Origin: Dietzia lutea
Lineage (GTDB): Bacteria > Actinomycetota > Actinomycetes > Mycobacteriales > Mycobacteriaceae
Length of the DNA: 64,000 bases
Direction of reading: 5' to 3'
Assembly (NCBI RefSeq): GCF_003096075.1
Contig: NZ_CP015449.1
Location: 2,473,001-2,537,000 of the forward strand
The number at the start of each line of letters is the position of its first letter. The stretch's first letter is position 1. The notes under the pieces were generated by a model. It searched no databases, was not told the DNA's origin, and worked only from the letters and a program-made list of their open reading frames with translations. Of this stretch, positions 32,775 to 42,156 are shown one piece after another. Both the position numbers and the translations under genes were made by a program.

Positions 32775-34295
32775 ATGTCGGCGGACAGTGAGATCAGGGG
32801 CGTCGCCGCGGGCGTCGAACCCCTGGACCAGCGCCGGGTGTCGGTGGTGTGCCGCTCCACCCGCGTGGACCTGAGTCTGCCCGCCCACCTCGAGCTGGTC
32901 GCGGTGATCCCGGAGGTCGTGGACCTCGTCCGTGACCACATCCGCGCGGTCGCGGGCCCGGCGTCGGGGGTGGACGTCGACGCCCGGATGGGCGGCGGCA
33001 CCGGCGGGTCCTGGCAGCTGTCCCGACTGGCCGGCGGCCCGCTGGCCGTGTCGGAGACCCTCGCCCAGCAGCGCGTCCACGACGGCGAGATCCTCGTGCT
33101 GGACCACCGCCCGGTGCCGACGCCCGCCCCACTGTTCGACGACGTCCTGCAGGGACTGACCGAGCCGGACGTGGCCCGCTCCGCCTCGTGGGACCGTCGT
33201 GACGCGGTCACCACCGCGACCGCCGCGACCGCTGTCGTGGCGGTCGCCGCCGCGGTGGCGGCGACCCGGCAGTGGTGGCTCGACGGCGGGCTCACGACCC
33301 CGCTGGTGTCGTTGCTGCTCGCGCTGCTCGGCCTGGCCGCGGTCCTCGCCCTGCGTCGCGCCTCCGTGCACGGGTTCGCGGACGCCGTCGCGGGTGCGTG
33401 TGCGGTGGGCTTCACGGTGCTCGCGGGGTCCACCGTGGGTGGCCCTCCCGTCGGCGCCGGGCACCTCCTGGGCGGGCTCACGGCCGGGGCGGTCCTCGCC
33501 GGGGTGCTGCGGTCGACCGTCTTCCGCCCGGGGCCGGTCCACGGCTACGACACCGCCGCCGGGTACCTCGCGGCGTGCGTGGCGCTCGCGACGGGCGCGG
33601 TCGGTGCGCTCGTGGCGGCGACGACCCGCACGCCGGCCCCCGCGGTGGGCGCCGGCGCAGTGCTCGTCGGGCTCCTCCTGCTCACCGCGGCCCCGCGGAT
33701 CGCCGTCTGGGCCGCCCGCATCCCCATCCCTCCGGTGCCCGCCCCGGGCGAGGACGTCGAGGCCGGCGACCTCGAGGACATCGACCACGACGTGCGTGGT
33801 CGCGCCCGCGGTCCCCTGCCCACGCCGGACGTGTTGCGGCACCGGTTCCTCACCTCGCGGTCCTGGCTCACCGGCCTGCTGGCCGCGGCGGGGGCGGTCT
33901 GCACCGCCGGGTCGCTGACGTCTCTGACCGGCGACAGCGACAGCACCCGCTGGTCGGCTCCGCTGGCGCTGGTCCTCATCGTCGTGCTGGTGCTGCGCGG
34001 ACTGGGCTACGCCGACCGGGTCCACACCGCCGTGCTGCTGATCTCGGCGCTCGTGCTGACCGCCGGCGTGCTGGTGGGCGCGGGCGTGACCGTCGACTCG
34101 CCGGTGGGGGTCGTCGTCCCGGCCGCGGTGGCCGTCGCCGCGGCGGTCGTCGTGGCCGCGTCGGTCCTGCCGCACGTCGACCTCTCCCCCGGCGCGCTCC
34201 GGGCCGTGGGGGTGGTCGAGGCCGTCGCCCTCTGCGCGATCGTCCCCCTCGCGGTGGGCGCCATGGAGGTCTACTCCCTCGTCCGCCAGCGATGA
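32775..34295 (+). CDS. eccD: type VII secretion membrane channel protein EccD
   Basis: The 506-residue protein has an N-terminal ubiquitin-like (YukD) domain (about 18-110, RVSVVCRSTRVDLSLPAHLE at its start) and then about 11 membrane helices from residue 138. It forms the lipid-filled membrane vestibule of the ESX complex with EccB, EccC and EccE. ATG 32775 was chosen because GGGAGG lies 8 bases upstream and MSADSE leads into the ubiquitin fold. Its stop overlaps the mycP start (ATGA). Confidence 0.94.
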   Translation: MSADSEIRGVAAGVEPLDQRRVSVVCRSTRVDLSLPAHLELVAVIPEVVDLVRDHIRAVAGPASGVDVDARMGGGTGGSWQLSRLAGGPLAVSETLAQQRVHDGEILVLDHRPVPTPAPLFDDVLQGLTEPDVARSASWDRRDAVTTATAATAVVAVAAAVAATRQWWLDGGLTTPLVSLLLALLGLAAVLALRRASVHGFADAVAGACAVGFTVLAGSTVGGPPVGAGHLLGGLTAGAVLAGVLRSTVFRPGPVHGYDTAAGYLAACVALATGAVGALVAATTRTPAPAVGAGAVLVGLLLLTAAPRIAVWAARIPIPPVPAPGEDVEAGDLEDIDHDVRGRARGPLPTPDVLRHRFLTSRSWLTGLLAAAGAVCTAGSLTSLTGDSDSTRWSAPLALVLIVVLVLRGLGYADRVHTAVLLISALVLTAGVLVGAGVTVDSPVGVVVPAAVAVAAAVVVAASVLPHVDLSPGALRAVGVVEAVALCAIVPLAVGAMEVYSLVRQR

Positions 34296-35764
34296 CGGAC
34301 CCGGGACCGGCCGCCGCGCGCCCCACCCTCGGCCACCGTGCCACCCGTGCCTTCCGGCGGATTGCGGCCACGGCAACCGTGGCCGCGGTGGTGGCCGGTC
34401 AGCTGCTCGCCCACCCGGCGGGGACGCCCGCCGCGTCCGCGGTGGAGCGCCCGTCAATCGACGGCCCGGTCCCCGAGGGCTCGGGGCTGGACTCCGGGCC
34501 CCTGCGCCTGGACGGCCCGTGCCGCACCACCGCCGCCGTCCTCGACCCGACCGCCCCGCCCGCCTCGGCGACCGCCGCCGAGCTGGCCGACGCGTGGATC
34601 CACGGCCGCGGGGAGGGCCAGGTCGTGGCCGTCATCGACACCGGGGTCAACCCCGGGCCGCGGCTGCCGCGGGTCCGCGGGGCCGGTGACGTGGTGCCCG
34701 GCCGGGACGGCACGGAGGACTGTGACGCCCACGGCACGCTCGTGGCCGGGGTGCTCGCGGCCACCGAGGACACCGCCGGGCACTCGGGCATCGCGCCCGG
34801 CGTCGAGATCGTCTCTATCCGCCAGTCCAGCAGCGTCCTCCGCGCCGAGAGCCCCGGCCCCGGCGGTCCGACGGTCGGCGCCGGGGTCGGCACCCTGTCC
34901 ACCCTCGCCCGGTCGATCCGGGCCGCCGTCGACGCCGGCGCCGGGGTCATCAACATCTCGGAGGTCGCCTGCGTCCCCGCGGGCACCGTGCTCGCCGACG
35001 CCACCCTCGGCGGCGCGATCCGCTACGCCGCCGTCGACCACGACGTCGTGGTGGTCGCCGCCGCCGGGAACGTCGGCGAGGCGTGCGGCGAACAGAACCC
35101 GCCCGCCACCGACCCGTCCGCACCGGGCGCCGACGGCTGGGACGACGTCCTCACGATCGCCTCCCCCGCCTGGTACGACGACCACGTGCTCACCGTCGGC
35201 GGCGTCGACGCGGACGGCGCCCCCGCGGAGTTCTCGCTGCGCGGCCCGTGGGTGGACGTCGCCGCGCCCGCCGTGGGGCTGCGGTCCGTGGGCGCCGACG
35301 GCGCGGGCGTGTCCGACTTCGTCGTGGCCGGCGACGGCTCGCGCACCCCGATCAGCGGCACCAGCTTCGCCGCGCCGTTCGTCGCCGGCACCGCCGCGCT
35401 CGTCCGTCAGGCCCACCCCGGGCTCACCGCGCGCCAGGTGATCGCCAGGATCGAGGACACCGCGATCCCCGCCGCGGGCGGGCACGACCACGCGATCGGC
35501 CACGGGGTGGTGGACCCGGTGGCCGCCGTGACCGGCGTCCGCAGAGCCGGCCGGCCCGCCCCGTCGACCACCACGATCGCCGCTCCCCCGCCCGATTCCG
35601 GCCCACCGGGTGCGGGCGCCGGCGCGGGCGTGGCGGCGGGCGCGCTGGCCCTGGGGGCGATCGCCCTCGTCGTCGTCACCCTGCTCGGGTCCCGCGACAC
35701 CGGGCCGGACCGTCACAGGCCCCGCGACACCGGGCCGGGCGGCACCAGGCGCCGCGCCGACTGA
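34292..35764 (+). CDS. mycP: mycosin, subtilisin-like membrane protease MycP
   Basis: The 490-residue protein has a signal peptide (hydrophobic about 25-40), a subtilase domain with D116 (VIDTGVN), H147 (DAHGTLVAG) and S358 (SGTSFAAP), oxyanion N260 (AAAGN), a Pro/Ala linker, and a C-terminal membrane helix (about 443-465) that anchors it on the outside of the membrane. Mycosins stabilise and regulate the ESX complex. The C-terminal tail is built of a 30-bp repeat unit. The gene is translationally coupled to eccD. Confidence 0.95.
   Translation: MTDPGPAAARPTLGHRATRAFRRIAATATVAAVVAGQLLAHPAGTPAASAVERPSIDGPVPEGSGLDSGPLRLDGPCRTTAAVLDPTAPPASATAAELADAWIHGRGEGQVVAVIDTGVNPGPRLPRVRGAGDVVPGRDGTEDCDAHGTLVAGVLAATEDTAGHSGIAPGVEIVSIRQSSSVLRAESPGPGGPTVGAGVGTLSTLARSIRAAVDAGAGVINISEVACVPAGTVLADATLGGAIRYAAVDHDVVVVAAAGNVGEACGEQNPPATDPSAPGADGWDDVLTIASPAWYDDHVLTVGGVDADGAPAEFSLRGPWVDVAAPAVGLRSVGADGAGVSDFVVAGDGSRTPISGTSFAAPFVAGTAALVRQAHPGLTARQVIARIEDTAIPAAGGHDHAIGHGVVDPVAAVTGVRRAGRPAPSTTTIAAPPPDSGPPGAGAGAGVAAGALALGAIALVVVTLLGSRDTGPDRHRPRDTGPGGTRRRAD
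35691..35738. repeat. 30-bp-period repeat at the mycP 3' end
   Basis: The unit cccgcgacaccgggccgg occurs at 35691-35708 and again at 35721-35738, encoding RDTGPD/RDTGPG in the cytosolic tail of MycP after its membrane anchor. The tail appears to have grown by duplication. Confidence 0.85.
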
Positions 35765-35771
35765 CCTCGCC

Positions 35772-35820
35772 CCACCGCCCGTCGCGGGCCACCGCCCGTC
35801 GCGGCCACCTCCCGTCGCGG
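35772..35820. repeat. three 16-bp tandem repeats between mycP and eccB
   Basis: The unit ccaccgcccgtcgcgg is present at 35772-35787 and 35789-35804, with a one-base-changed copy at 35805-35820. It fills most of the 80-base gap between the convergent mycP and eccB genes, where a terminator would be expected; no simple long stem is visible there. Confidence 0.9.
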
Positions 35821-35844
35821 GCTTTCGCCCGCCACACGCCCGGG

Positions 35845-37299
35845 TCAGCCCGTCGTGTCGTCCTGTCCCGCCAGCGCCAGATCCGAGCCGTCCCGGGCGA
35901 CCAGCGCCGATCCGCGGTCCAGGCGCGGCCCGGCCGGGAGGCGGTCGAGGATCGCGGTGTCCACCGGCACCGGCGCGCCACCCAGGCCGAGCACCGCGGC
36001 GGTCGGCGCGTCGGGGACGTCGAACCGCACCCCCGTGTCGGCCACGATCGTCGTGACCGCGCTGCGGGTCGTCGTGCCCCGTCCCGTCGCCGCGACGAGC
36101 AGCCCGCCGCCCGGCACGCCCACCGCGTCGACCGCCGGGCCCCCGCCGTCGGCGCCGGCCACCGCCCGGGCCTCCCCGGGGCCGGGAGCCGGCGCGCCCG
36201 CCACCAGGGACACCCGGCGCGCGGCCGGGCCCGGCCCGCCCGCGTCGCGCACGCACAACACCGGGGAGGCGGACGTCTCGAGCACCGTCGGGCGCTCGCC
36301 GGGGTAGGCCTCCACATCCAGTGCCACCGACCGCGGTACGGCCATCCGGTCCGGCGGCACCTGCGCGACCGCCCCGACCGTCGCGGTGGAGCGGATCACG
36401 TCGGCGAGCACCGGACCGACCTCCTGCACGCCGTCGGCCAGCGCGACATGGGTCCGCGTCCCCGTGGCCGTCTCCACGGTGAACACCTGACCGATTCGCA
36501 GCCCGTCGAGTCCGTAGTCGACCGGCTCGCCCGCCATCTCGATCACCGGCCGGCGCACCGGGTCAACCTCCGGCAGCGGGTCCACCAGGGCCGCCGTGAC
36601 CGGACGCGGGTCGACCCCGCCGAGGCCGAGGATCTCCAGCAGGTCGCCGTCGCCGAGGTCGATGCGCGCGCGGGTGCCGTCGCGGAGCAGCCAGCCGGTG
36701 CCGTCCTGGTCCGCCAGCACGATCTCGTCCGGGCCCGTCTCGCGACCGGGCGCGGCCCCGACGTCCGCGTCCTCCCGCGCGACGATGCTCGTGCCGGTCA
36801 CGCGCGGGCGTCCGCGATCGGCGTCGGCGACCTCGTCGCACACCGTCCACGACACGGCGGCCGCCGCCTCGGCGTCCCGGTGACCGGGTAGCGCCGACGG
36901 CGCGCCGGGGATGCCGAGCAGGCCGCCGCGCGGGGTGCCGGCGAGGTCGTCGTCGCGCACGGTCCGCGGCTCCGCGGGCTCGCCCAGCACGAGGCGCGCG
37001 GACGCGAGGTTGAGCACGGGGTGCACGGTCTGACCGGCCCGCACGTACATCTGCCCGGAGTCCCGCCCGACCATGATCGTCGTGCTCCCGACGTCCGGGG
37101 CCGGGTCGAGCAGGGCCAGCACCGCGGCACCGGCCACGCCGAGGACCGCCGCGACCACGCCCACCGTCAGCCCCGTCGACTGACGTCTCAGCGGGTCGTG
37201 CAGCATCCGGACGTCCTGGGAGACCACGGCGTGGCGGGCCCGGCGGGCGAGGAAACGGTGGCCGTCCACCTGCGCCCGGGTCGTCGGCTTGAGCGGCAC
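35845..37299 (-). CDS. eccB: type VII secretion protein EccB
   Basis: The 484-residue protein starts with the conserved cytosolic segment (PTTRAQVDGHRFLARRARHA, residues 5-24), one membrane helix (about 43-64) and a large extracytoplasmic domain with the R-repeat fold. Two cysteines there (VCDEV and VLCVRD) may form the family disulfide. EccB is part of the membrane complex, with reported ATPase activity in ESX-1. GTG 37299 has GGAAAGGGGG upstream; a longer open frame is antisense to eccE and was not used. It is convergent with mycP and divergent from eccE. Confidence 0.94.
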   Translation of the reverse strand: MPLKPTTRAQVDGHRFLARRARHAVVSQDVRMLHDPLRRQSTGLTVGVVAAVLGVAGAAVLALLDPAPDVGSTTIMVGRDSGQMYVRAGQTVHPVLNLASARLVLGEPAEPRTVRDDDLAGTPRGGLLGIPGAPSALPGHRDAEAAAAVSWTVCDEVADADRGRPRVTGTSIVAREDADVGAAPGRETGPDEIVLADQDGTGWLLRDGTRARIDLGDGDLLEILGLGGVDPRPVTAALVDPLPEVDPVRRPVIEMAGEPVDYGLDGLRIGQVFTVETATGTRTHVALADGVQEVGPVLADVIRSTATVGAVAQVPPDRMAVPRSVALDVEAYPGERPTVLETSASPVLCVRDAGGPGPAARRVSLVAGAPAPGPGEARAVAGADGGGPAVDAVGVPGGGLLVAATGRGTTTRSAVTTIVADTGVRFDVPDAPTAAVLGLGGAPVPVDTAILDRLPAGPRLDRGSALVARDGSDLALAGQDDTTG

Positions 37300-37450
37300 C
37301 GGCGCGGCCCCCTTTCCACGGATGTGGCGCCCCCGCAGCCGGGGGCACCGGGGGTAGGGTACGCCAGGATCCGGCCCCCGTGGCCGGTCATCCGGGGGCG
37401 CCGTCCGCACGCGCCCGAGGGCTCGCGACAGGCGTGAAGGGGGCGCGTGG

Positions 37451-39112
37451 ATGACGGCGGTTCCCACCCTGGCCGGGCTCGCCGCCGCGATCGTCGCGAC
37501 GGTCGTTCTCACCGTGGTCTGCCCGCCGCAGGCGCAGCCGTGGGCCCAGTTCGTGGCGGTCGTGCTCGTCGCCGCCGTGATCACCGCGCGGCGCAGCGGC
37601 CGCCCGGTGCTGGCGCGCCCGCGGGCCGCGCGTCGGCGTCCCGTCGACGTGGTGGACCTCGTCGCCCCGGATCGCTCCCCCGTCGGATGTGTGGAGGGCG
37701 AGCGGGTGGTGACGACCGCCGTGGAGATCTCGGCCGGCGCGCTCGTGACCACCGAGGTGGGGCGGGACGACCCGGCCGACCACCGCGGCGTCCGCCTCCC
37801 GTTGGCGGTGGTGGCGCGCCAGCTCGAGCAGGGCGGGGTGCGCCTCGAGGGGATCGACGTGGTGGTCGACGGTCGCCGCGCCGCGACGGGTGACGACGGC
37901 GAGGTGTACGACGCGCTCGTCGGCCCGCTCGCGCTGATCTCGCACCGACGCGTCCACCTGCTGCTGCGGTTCGACCTCGCACTGCTCGCGCTGGGGCCCG
38001 CCGGACGGGCCGACGGCTCGCTGGAGCAGGTGGTCACGGTGGCCACCGAGCGGCTGCGCCGGTCGCTCGTGCATCACGGGGTGCCGTGTCGGGTCCTCGA
38101 CGCGGCCGAACTCGCCGACCTCTACCTGGACGCCGAGGGGGACCCCGGGCCGGGCGTCGGGGTGGTGGTGCGCCCGTCCGCCGACCCGAGGGCGGTGATC
38201 GACGGGCTCACCACCGTGCGGGCCGCGCGCGTCACCGAGGTGCTCCGCCTGCGGCGCGTGGGGGGTCGCGACGACGTGGTGGACGTGGCGACCACCGTGG
38301 GCCTGACCGGCGTGGCCGTCGGGGCGGTGGGCGGGGAGGCGGTCGCCGCGGAGGCGGTGGCCGAGCGTATATCGCCACTCATCGCAGACACCTGTCATCG
38401 GCTGCCGTCGGCGGGCGTCCTGCCCGTTCCCGGCGAGGAGATGCCCGTGGCCGTCGCCGGGTCGCTGGTCCGGCGACGTGTCGACGACCTCGCCGTCCTC
38501 GCCCCGCCGGCGCACGGCTGCGGCCAGATCCTCGGCGCGACGCGCACCGGGGGCGCGGCGGCGGTCCAGCTGGCCGGCCCGCACCTGCGGTCGGTCCTGC
38601 TCGCCGCGCGACCCGCGGTCTGCCGACAGGTCGCCTTCCGCGCGGTCGCGGCCGGGTACCGGGTCGCCGTGGTCACCGACGTCCCCGACCGGTGGCGGCC
38701 ACTGACCGCGATCGGCGACGAGTCCCGCTACCGGATCGTCGACCCCGACGCCTCCGACGCGGGAGCCCCGGTCGACGCCGTGATGTGGGATGTGGACGGC
38801 CCGTTGACCGAGGGGCGCATCGACGCCCTCGCCGGACCGGGCGGACCGGACGTCACCCCGCCCACCGTCATCCGGGTCGACGCCGACTGGGAGCTGCGGG
38901 GCGAGCGGTACGCGGACACCGCGGCCCCGCCGGACCTCGTGCTGGACGGGCGGATCGACGGGTGGATCTCGGTCGAGCCGCGCGCGGGCGAGTCCCGCCG
39001 CGTCTCGGTGGTGGCCGGGCCCGGCGAGGAGGCGTTCGTCGGCCCCCTCAGCGTGCCGGGCGAGCTCACACCCGCAGGTGCTGCACCTTCCGCCAGCCCG
39101 GGTCATCCGTGA
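37451..39112 (+). CDS. eccE: type VII secretion protein EccE
   Basis: The 553-residue protein has two N-terminal membrane helices (about 6-24 and 31-46) followed by a long cytosolic region including VVTTAVEISAGALVTTEVG, named by its start VVTTAVEISAG, as in EccE proteins that sit at the edge of the ESX membrane complex. Sequence conservation in this family is low, so the call rests on topology, size and position beside eccB. M. tuberculosis ESX-4 lacks eccE; other actinobacterial ESX-4 loci have it. Its 3' end overlaps the convergent DUF695 gene by 47 bases. Confidence 0.85.
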   Translation: MTAVPTLAGLAAAIVATVVLTVVCPPQAQPWAQFVAVVLVAAVITARRSGRPVLARPRAARRRPVDVVDLVAPDRSPVGCVEGERVVTTAVEISAGALVTTEVGRDDPADHRGVRLPLAVVARQLEQGGVRLEGIDVVVDGRRAATGDDGEVYDALVGPLALISHRRVHLLLRFDLALLALGPAGRADGSLEQVVTVATERLRRSLVHHGVPCRVLDAAELADLYLDAEGDPGPGVGVVVRPSADPRAVIDGLTTVRAARVTEVLRLRRVGGRDDVVDVATTVGLTGVAVGAVGGEAVAAEAVAERISPLIADTCHRLPSAGVLPVPGEEMPVAVAGSLVRRRVDDLAVLAPPAHGCGQILGATRTGGAAAVQLAGPHLRSVLLAARPAVCRQVAFRAVAAGYRVAVVTDVPDRWRPLTAIGDESRYRIVDPDASDAGAPVDAVMWDVDGPLTEGRIDALAGPGGPDVTPPTVIRVDADWELRGERYADTAAPPDLVLDGRIDGWISVEPRAGESRRVSVVAGPGEEAFVGPLSVPGELTPAGAAPSASPGHP

Positions 39113-40151
39113 CGGTCACCGTCACCTCGCCCTGATCCCAGCCCGACGCCGCCACCCGCAGCTGCTCGTGGGCGGGGGTCGTGGAGTCGACGTAGAAGTG
39201 CAGCAGACGGCGCCCGTCGCAGCTCTCCGCCCCCACGCACTCGCCGTTGCCCTCGAGGCGCTCGACGAGGTGGTCCTCGAGGTCCCGCAGGCCGGGCAGC
39301 GAGCGCGAGCCGGGCAGTCCCCCGTCCTCGACGTCCGTGTACGGCACGTGGACGGCGACGTGGCGGTCGAACTCCGGCGCCGACAGGGCGACCAGCGGGA
39401 CGCGGACGACGGCCACGAGCGGGCCCCGGTCGGTGTCCCCGTGGAGGATCTGCCATGCCGGCTCGCCCAGCTCGTCGGTGTTGTCCGCGGCGAGCTCACG
39501 CAGGATCTGGGGCAGGTCGGCGAGCGGCACCGCGTCGACGCCGGGCGCGGTGGCGTTGGCCCTGATGAGCCCGACCCACGTCTCCACCTGCTCCTCGCCG
39601 CACAGGGCGTCCAGCAGGAGGTAGGCGGCGATCGACGAATCGGCCCCGGTCAGCGCGGTGAACGCCGGGTGGTGCACCGTGACGTCGGCCCGGGACAGCC
39701 CCAGGTCCACCACGACCTCGGCGTCGTCGAACCCCAACCGGTGGTCGCGGAAGTACATCGCGCAGCCCCTGACCGGCTCACGCAGGTCGGCGAACGACCA
39801 CGTCTCGTCGGCCCGCGGCGCGGCGGCCAACCACCGACGGGCGGCGCCCCGCAACTCGGGCACTCCCGCCGCGGTGACGGTCAGCCGGTGGGGCACGTCC
39901 TCGCAGCCCGGGACGAACTCCCACGACAGGCCCGGGTCGATGGCCTCGATGAGCGAACTGATCTCCGGGACCACCCGCCCGGTGTCGCCGGAGTCGATCG
40001 CCGCGGTGGCCCGGCGCCTGCCGTCGGCGGACCACCAGCGCCAGAAGGTGGTGATGGCCCGGTCCGATCGCAGGCGGGCCGTCTCGATGCGCACGCCGGA
40101 GAAGTCCAGCGATCGCGAGAGCTGCCGGGGTCGAGCCGCGCGAATCGCCAT
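39066..40151 (-). CDS. DUF695 domain protein
   Basis: The 361-residue protein has no signal peptide or membrane segment. The N-terminal part contains TFWRWWSADGRRRA. The C-terminal third matches the DUF695 pattern: LEDHLVERLEGNGECVG, then GRRLLHFYVDS and VTVTDDPGWRKVQ. The function of this family is unknown. It abuts the type VII locus in the place where M. tuberculosis has cutinase genes. ATG 40151 has GGGAGGAG upstream. Whether it takes part in secretion is open; it is convergent with eccE. Confidence 0.75.
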   Translation of the reverse strand: MAIRAARPRQLSRSLDFSGVRIETARLRSDRAITTFWRWWSADGRRRATAAIDSGDTGRVVPEISSLIEAIDPGLSWEFVPGCEDVPHRLTVTAAGVPELRGAARRWLAAAPRADETWSFADLREPVRGCAMYFRDHRLGFDDAEVVVDLGLSRADVTVHHPAFTALTGADSSIAAYLLLDALCGEEQVETWVGLIRANATAPGVDAVPLADLPQILRELAADNTDELGEPAWQILHGDTDRGPLVAVVRVPLVALSAPEFDRHVAVHVPYTDVEDGGLPGSRSLPGLRDLEDHLVERLEGNGECVGAESCDGRRLLHFYVDSTTPAHEQLRVAASGWDQGEVTVTVTDDPGWRKVQHLRV

Positions 40152-40305
40152 GTGTTCTCCTCCCGTGGCCGCGGTCCGTGGGTGCGTGTCTCCCCCAGTA
40201 TCCGGATAACCCGCCGATCGCGCCCGCGCCGACACACCCGGACAGGTCAGAAGGCTGATCGCGGAGCGGGTGCGGCGGGACGGCGACGGTGGCAGGGTCG
40301 GGACC

Positions 40306-41406
40306 ATGACCTCCTCCCAGGACCTGGCCGGGTTGTCCTCCGGAGCGCCGCACGGCCGGCGGGTGCTCGTGATCGGCGCGACCGGGTACATCGGATCGCG
40401 GCTCGTACCCCGGCTCGTCGCGGGCGGCGCCGAGGTCTCGGTGCTCGCGCGCACCCCCGCCAGGCTCGACGACGTGCCGTGGCGGGACGAGGTGACCGTG
40501 CGCTCCGGCGGACTCGGGGACACCGACGCGCTGCTCGCGGCGTTGCGCGAGGTGGACGTGGCCTGCCACCTCGTGCACTCGATGGGCGACTCGGAGGACT
40601 TCGCCCGCGAGGAGCGCGAGACCACCGAGGCGTTCGTCCGCGCCGCCGAGGAGGCGGGCGTCGAGCGCATCGTGCACCTGTCCGGGCTGCACCCCGAGGA
40701 CGACGACGACCTGTCCCCGCACCTGCGCTCGCGCGCCGAGGTGGCGGACGTCATGCTCGCCTCCTCCGTGCCGGCGCTCGTGATCCGGGCCGGGGTGGTG
40801 ATCGGGTCGGGCTCGGCGTCGTTCGAGATGATCCGGCACCTCTCCACCCGGCTCCCGGCGATGGTCACGCCCAGGTGGGTGCACAACCGTATCCAGCCGA
40901 TCGCCGTGCGCGACGTGGTCCGCTACCTGTCCGCCGCCACGGCGTGCCCGCTCGAGGGCGACCTCGCGGGCGGCCGCGCGATCGACGTGGGCGCACCCGA
41001 CGTGCTCACCTACGGCGAGATGATGCAGGTCTTCGCCGAGGAGGCGGGCCTGCGTCGTCGCCTCATGGTCCCGGTGCCCGTGCTCACCCCCGAACTGTCG
41101 GCACTGTGGATGGGCCTGGTCACCCCGCTCGACCGCGGCCTCGCCGGGCCGCTGGTCGAGTCACTGCGTTGCGAGGCCGTGGTGGGCGTCGACGACGCCG
41201 ACGAGGTGCTCGGTCCTCCGCCGGGCGGGCGCACGACCTACCGCGACGCCCTGCGTGAGGCGCTCCGGGTCCCGCACGGTCCGGCGCGTCCGCCCCTGTG
41301 GGAGGGCGCGGATCCGCTCGGCGATCCCGCGCGACTGCTGCCGTCCGACGCCGACTGGGCCGGGGTCCGCCCGCCCACCCTCGGGCGCACGCGCTCCCGG
41401 CCGTGA
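40306..41406 (+). CDS. NAD(P)-binding extended SDR / epimerase-like protein
   Basis: The 366-residue protein has the dinucleotide motif GATGYIGSRL (about 24-33) and the pattern of atypical extended SDRs acting as NAD(P)H-binding reductases or epimerases. HLVHSMGDSEDF and IVHLSGLHPEDDDD replace the usual YxxxK site, so catalysis, if any, is atypical. VIRAGVVIGSGSASFEM is conserved in this group. Substrate unknown. ATG 40306 was chosen at the conserved region start. The next gene starts inside its stop codon (GTGA). Confidence 0.82.
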   Translation: MTSSQDLAGLSSGAPHGRRVLVIGATGYIGSRLVPRLVAGGAEVSVLARTPARLDDVPWRDEVTVRSGGLGDTDALLAALREVDVACHLVHSMGDSEDFAREERETTEAFVRAAEEAGVERIVHLSGLHPEDDDDLSPHLRSRAEVADVMLASSVPALVIRAGVVIGSGSASFEMIRHLSTRLPAMVTPRWVHNRIQPIAVRDVVRYLSAATACPLEGDLAGGRAIDVGAPDVLTYGEMMQVFAEEAGLRRRLMVPVPVLTPELSALWMGLVTPLDRGLAGPLVESLRCEAVVGVDDADEVLGPPPGGRTTYRDALREALRVPHGPARPPLWEGADPLGDPARLLPSDADWAGVRPPTLGRTRSRP

Positions 41407-42122
41407 CGTCCGGACAGCGGGACCGGGACACGCCCGCCGGCCGCTACCTGCGGGCGCTGCGGACCGGTGACATGGACACCGCGCCGTCGCACCCGTCCCG
41501 GCGGCGCGTCCTCGTCGTCGTCGTCACCCTCGTCGTCGGCGCGGCGGTGGGCGCGTGGGCGCTCCGGATCCCCGCCGGGGACGCCCTCTTCTACCCCGCC
41601 ACCGCCCTCCTCGCCGCGGTGTGGCTGACCGGCGCGTTCGCCTCGGGGCCGATCCGGGTGGGGTGCGAACCGTACCGCCCGCGCCGGCCGGTGCTGTCCT
41701 CGGTGCTCACGGCCGCCGCGCTCGCTCTGGTGTTCTGCCTGGGGGCCCTCGTCGTGGCGCGCATCGAATCACTCCGCGACCCGGTCGACGCTCTCCTCGC
41801 CCACGCGACCGTGGGGAACCTCGCGCTCGTCGCGGTCCTCACGGCGGTCAACGGGGTCGCCGAGGAGTGCTTCCACCGCGGCGCGGTGTACTCGGCGGCC
41901 TCACGCGTCCGGCCGGTCCTCACCACCACCGTCGTGTACGCCGCTGTCACGGCCACCGCGGGGATCCCCCTGCTGGCGCTCGCGGCCGTCATCGTGGGTG
42001 TCGTGACGGCGCTCCAGCGGCGCGCCACCGGCGGCGTCCTGGGGCCGGCGATCACGCACGTCGCGTGGTCGATGGTGATGTTGTTCGCGCTCGGCCCGAT
42101 CCTCGACGCCGCGCGGGCCTGA
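41403..42122 (+). CDS. CPBP-family intramembrane metalloprotease
   Basis: The 239-residue protein has about six membrane helices and the CPBP/CAAX-protease motif EECFHRG (E154, E155, the EExxxR form) with a later THVAWS carrying a metal-binding His. A second conserved His usually lies between them and is not obvious here. Such proteins cleave membrane substrates or confer bacteriocin self-immunity; the substrate here is unknown. GTG 41403 overlaps the stop of the SDR gene, so the two are coupled. Confidence 0.85.
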   Translation: MTSGQRDRDTPAGRYLRALRTGDMDTAPSHPSRRRVLVVVVTLVVGAAVGAWALRIPAGDALFYPATALLAAVWLTGAFASGPIRVGCEPYRPRRPVLSSVLTAAALALVFCLGALVVARIESLRDPVDALLAHATVGNLALVAVLTAVNGVAEECFHRGAVYSAASRVRPVLTTTVVYAAVTATAGIPLLALAAVIVGVVTALQRRATGGVLGPAITHVAWSMVMLFALGPILDAARA

Positions 42123-42156
42123 TCCCCGCAGGACCCCGCCGCGCCGCCCTGCGCGG

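Noticed and set aside
37300-38046. Upstream extension of eccB
   Set aside because: It is antisense to eccE; the conserved EccB N-terminus begins at GTG 37299 with a ribosome site.
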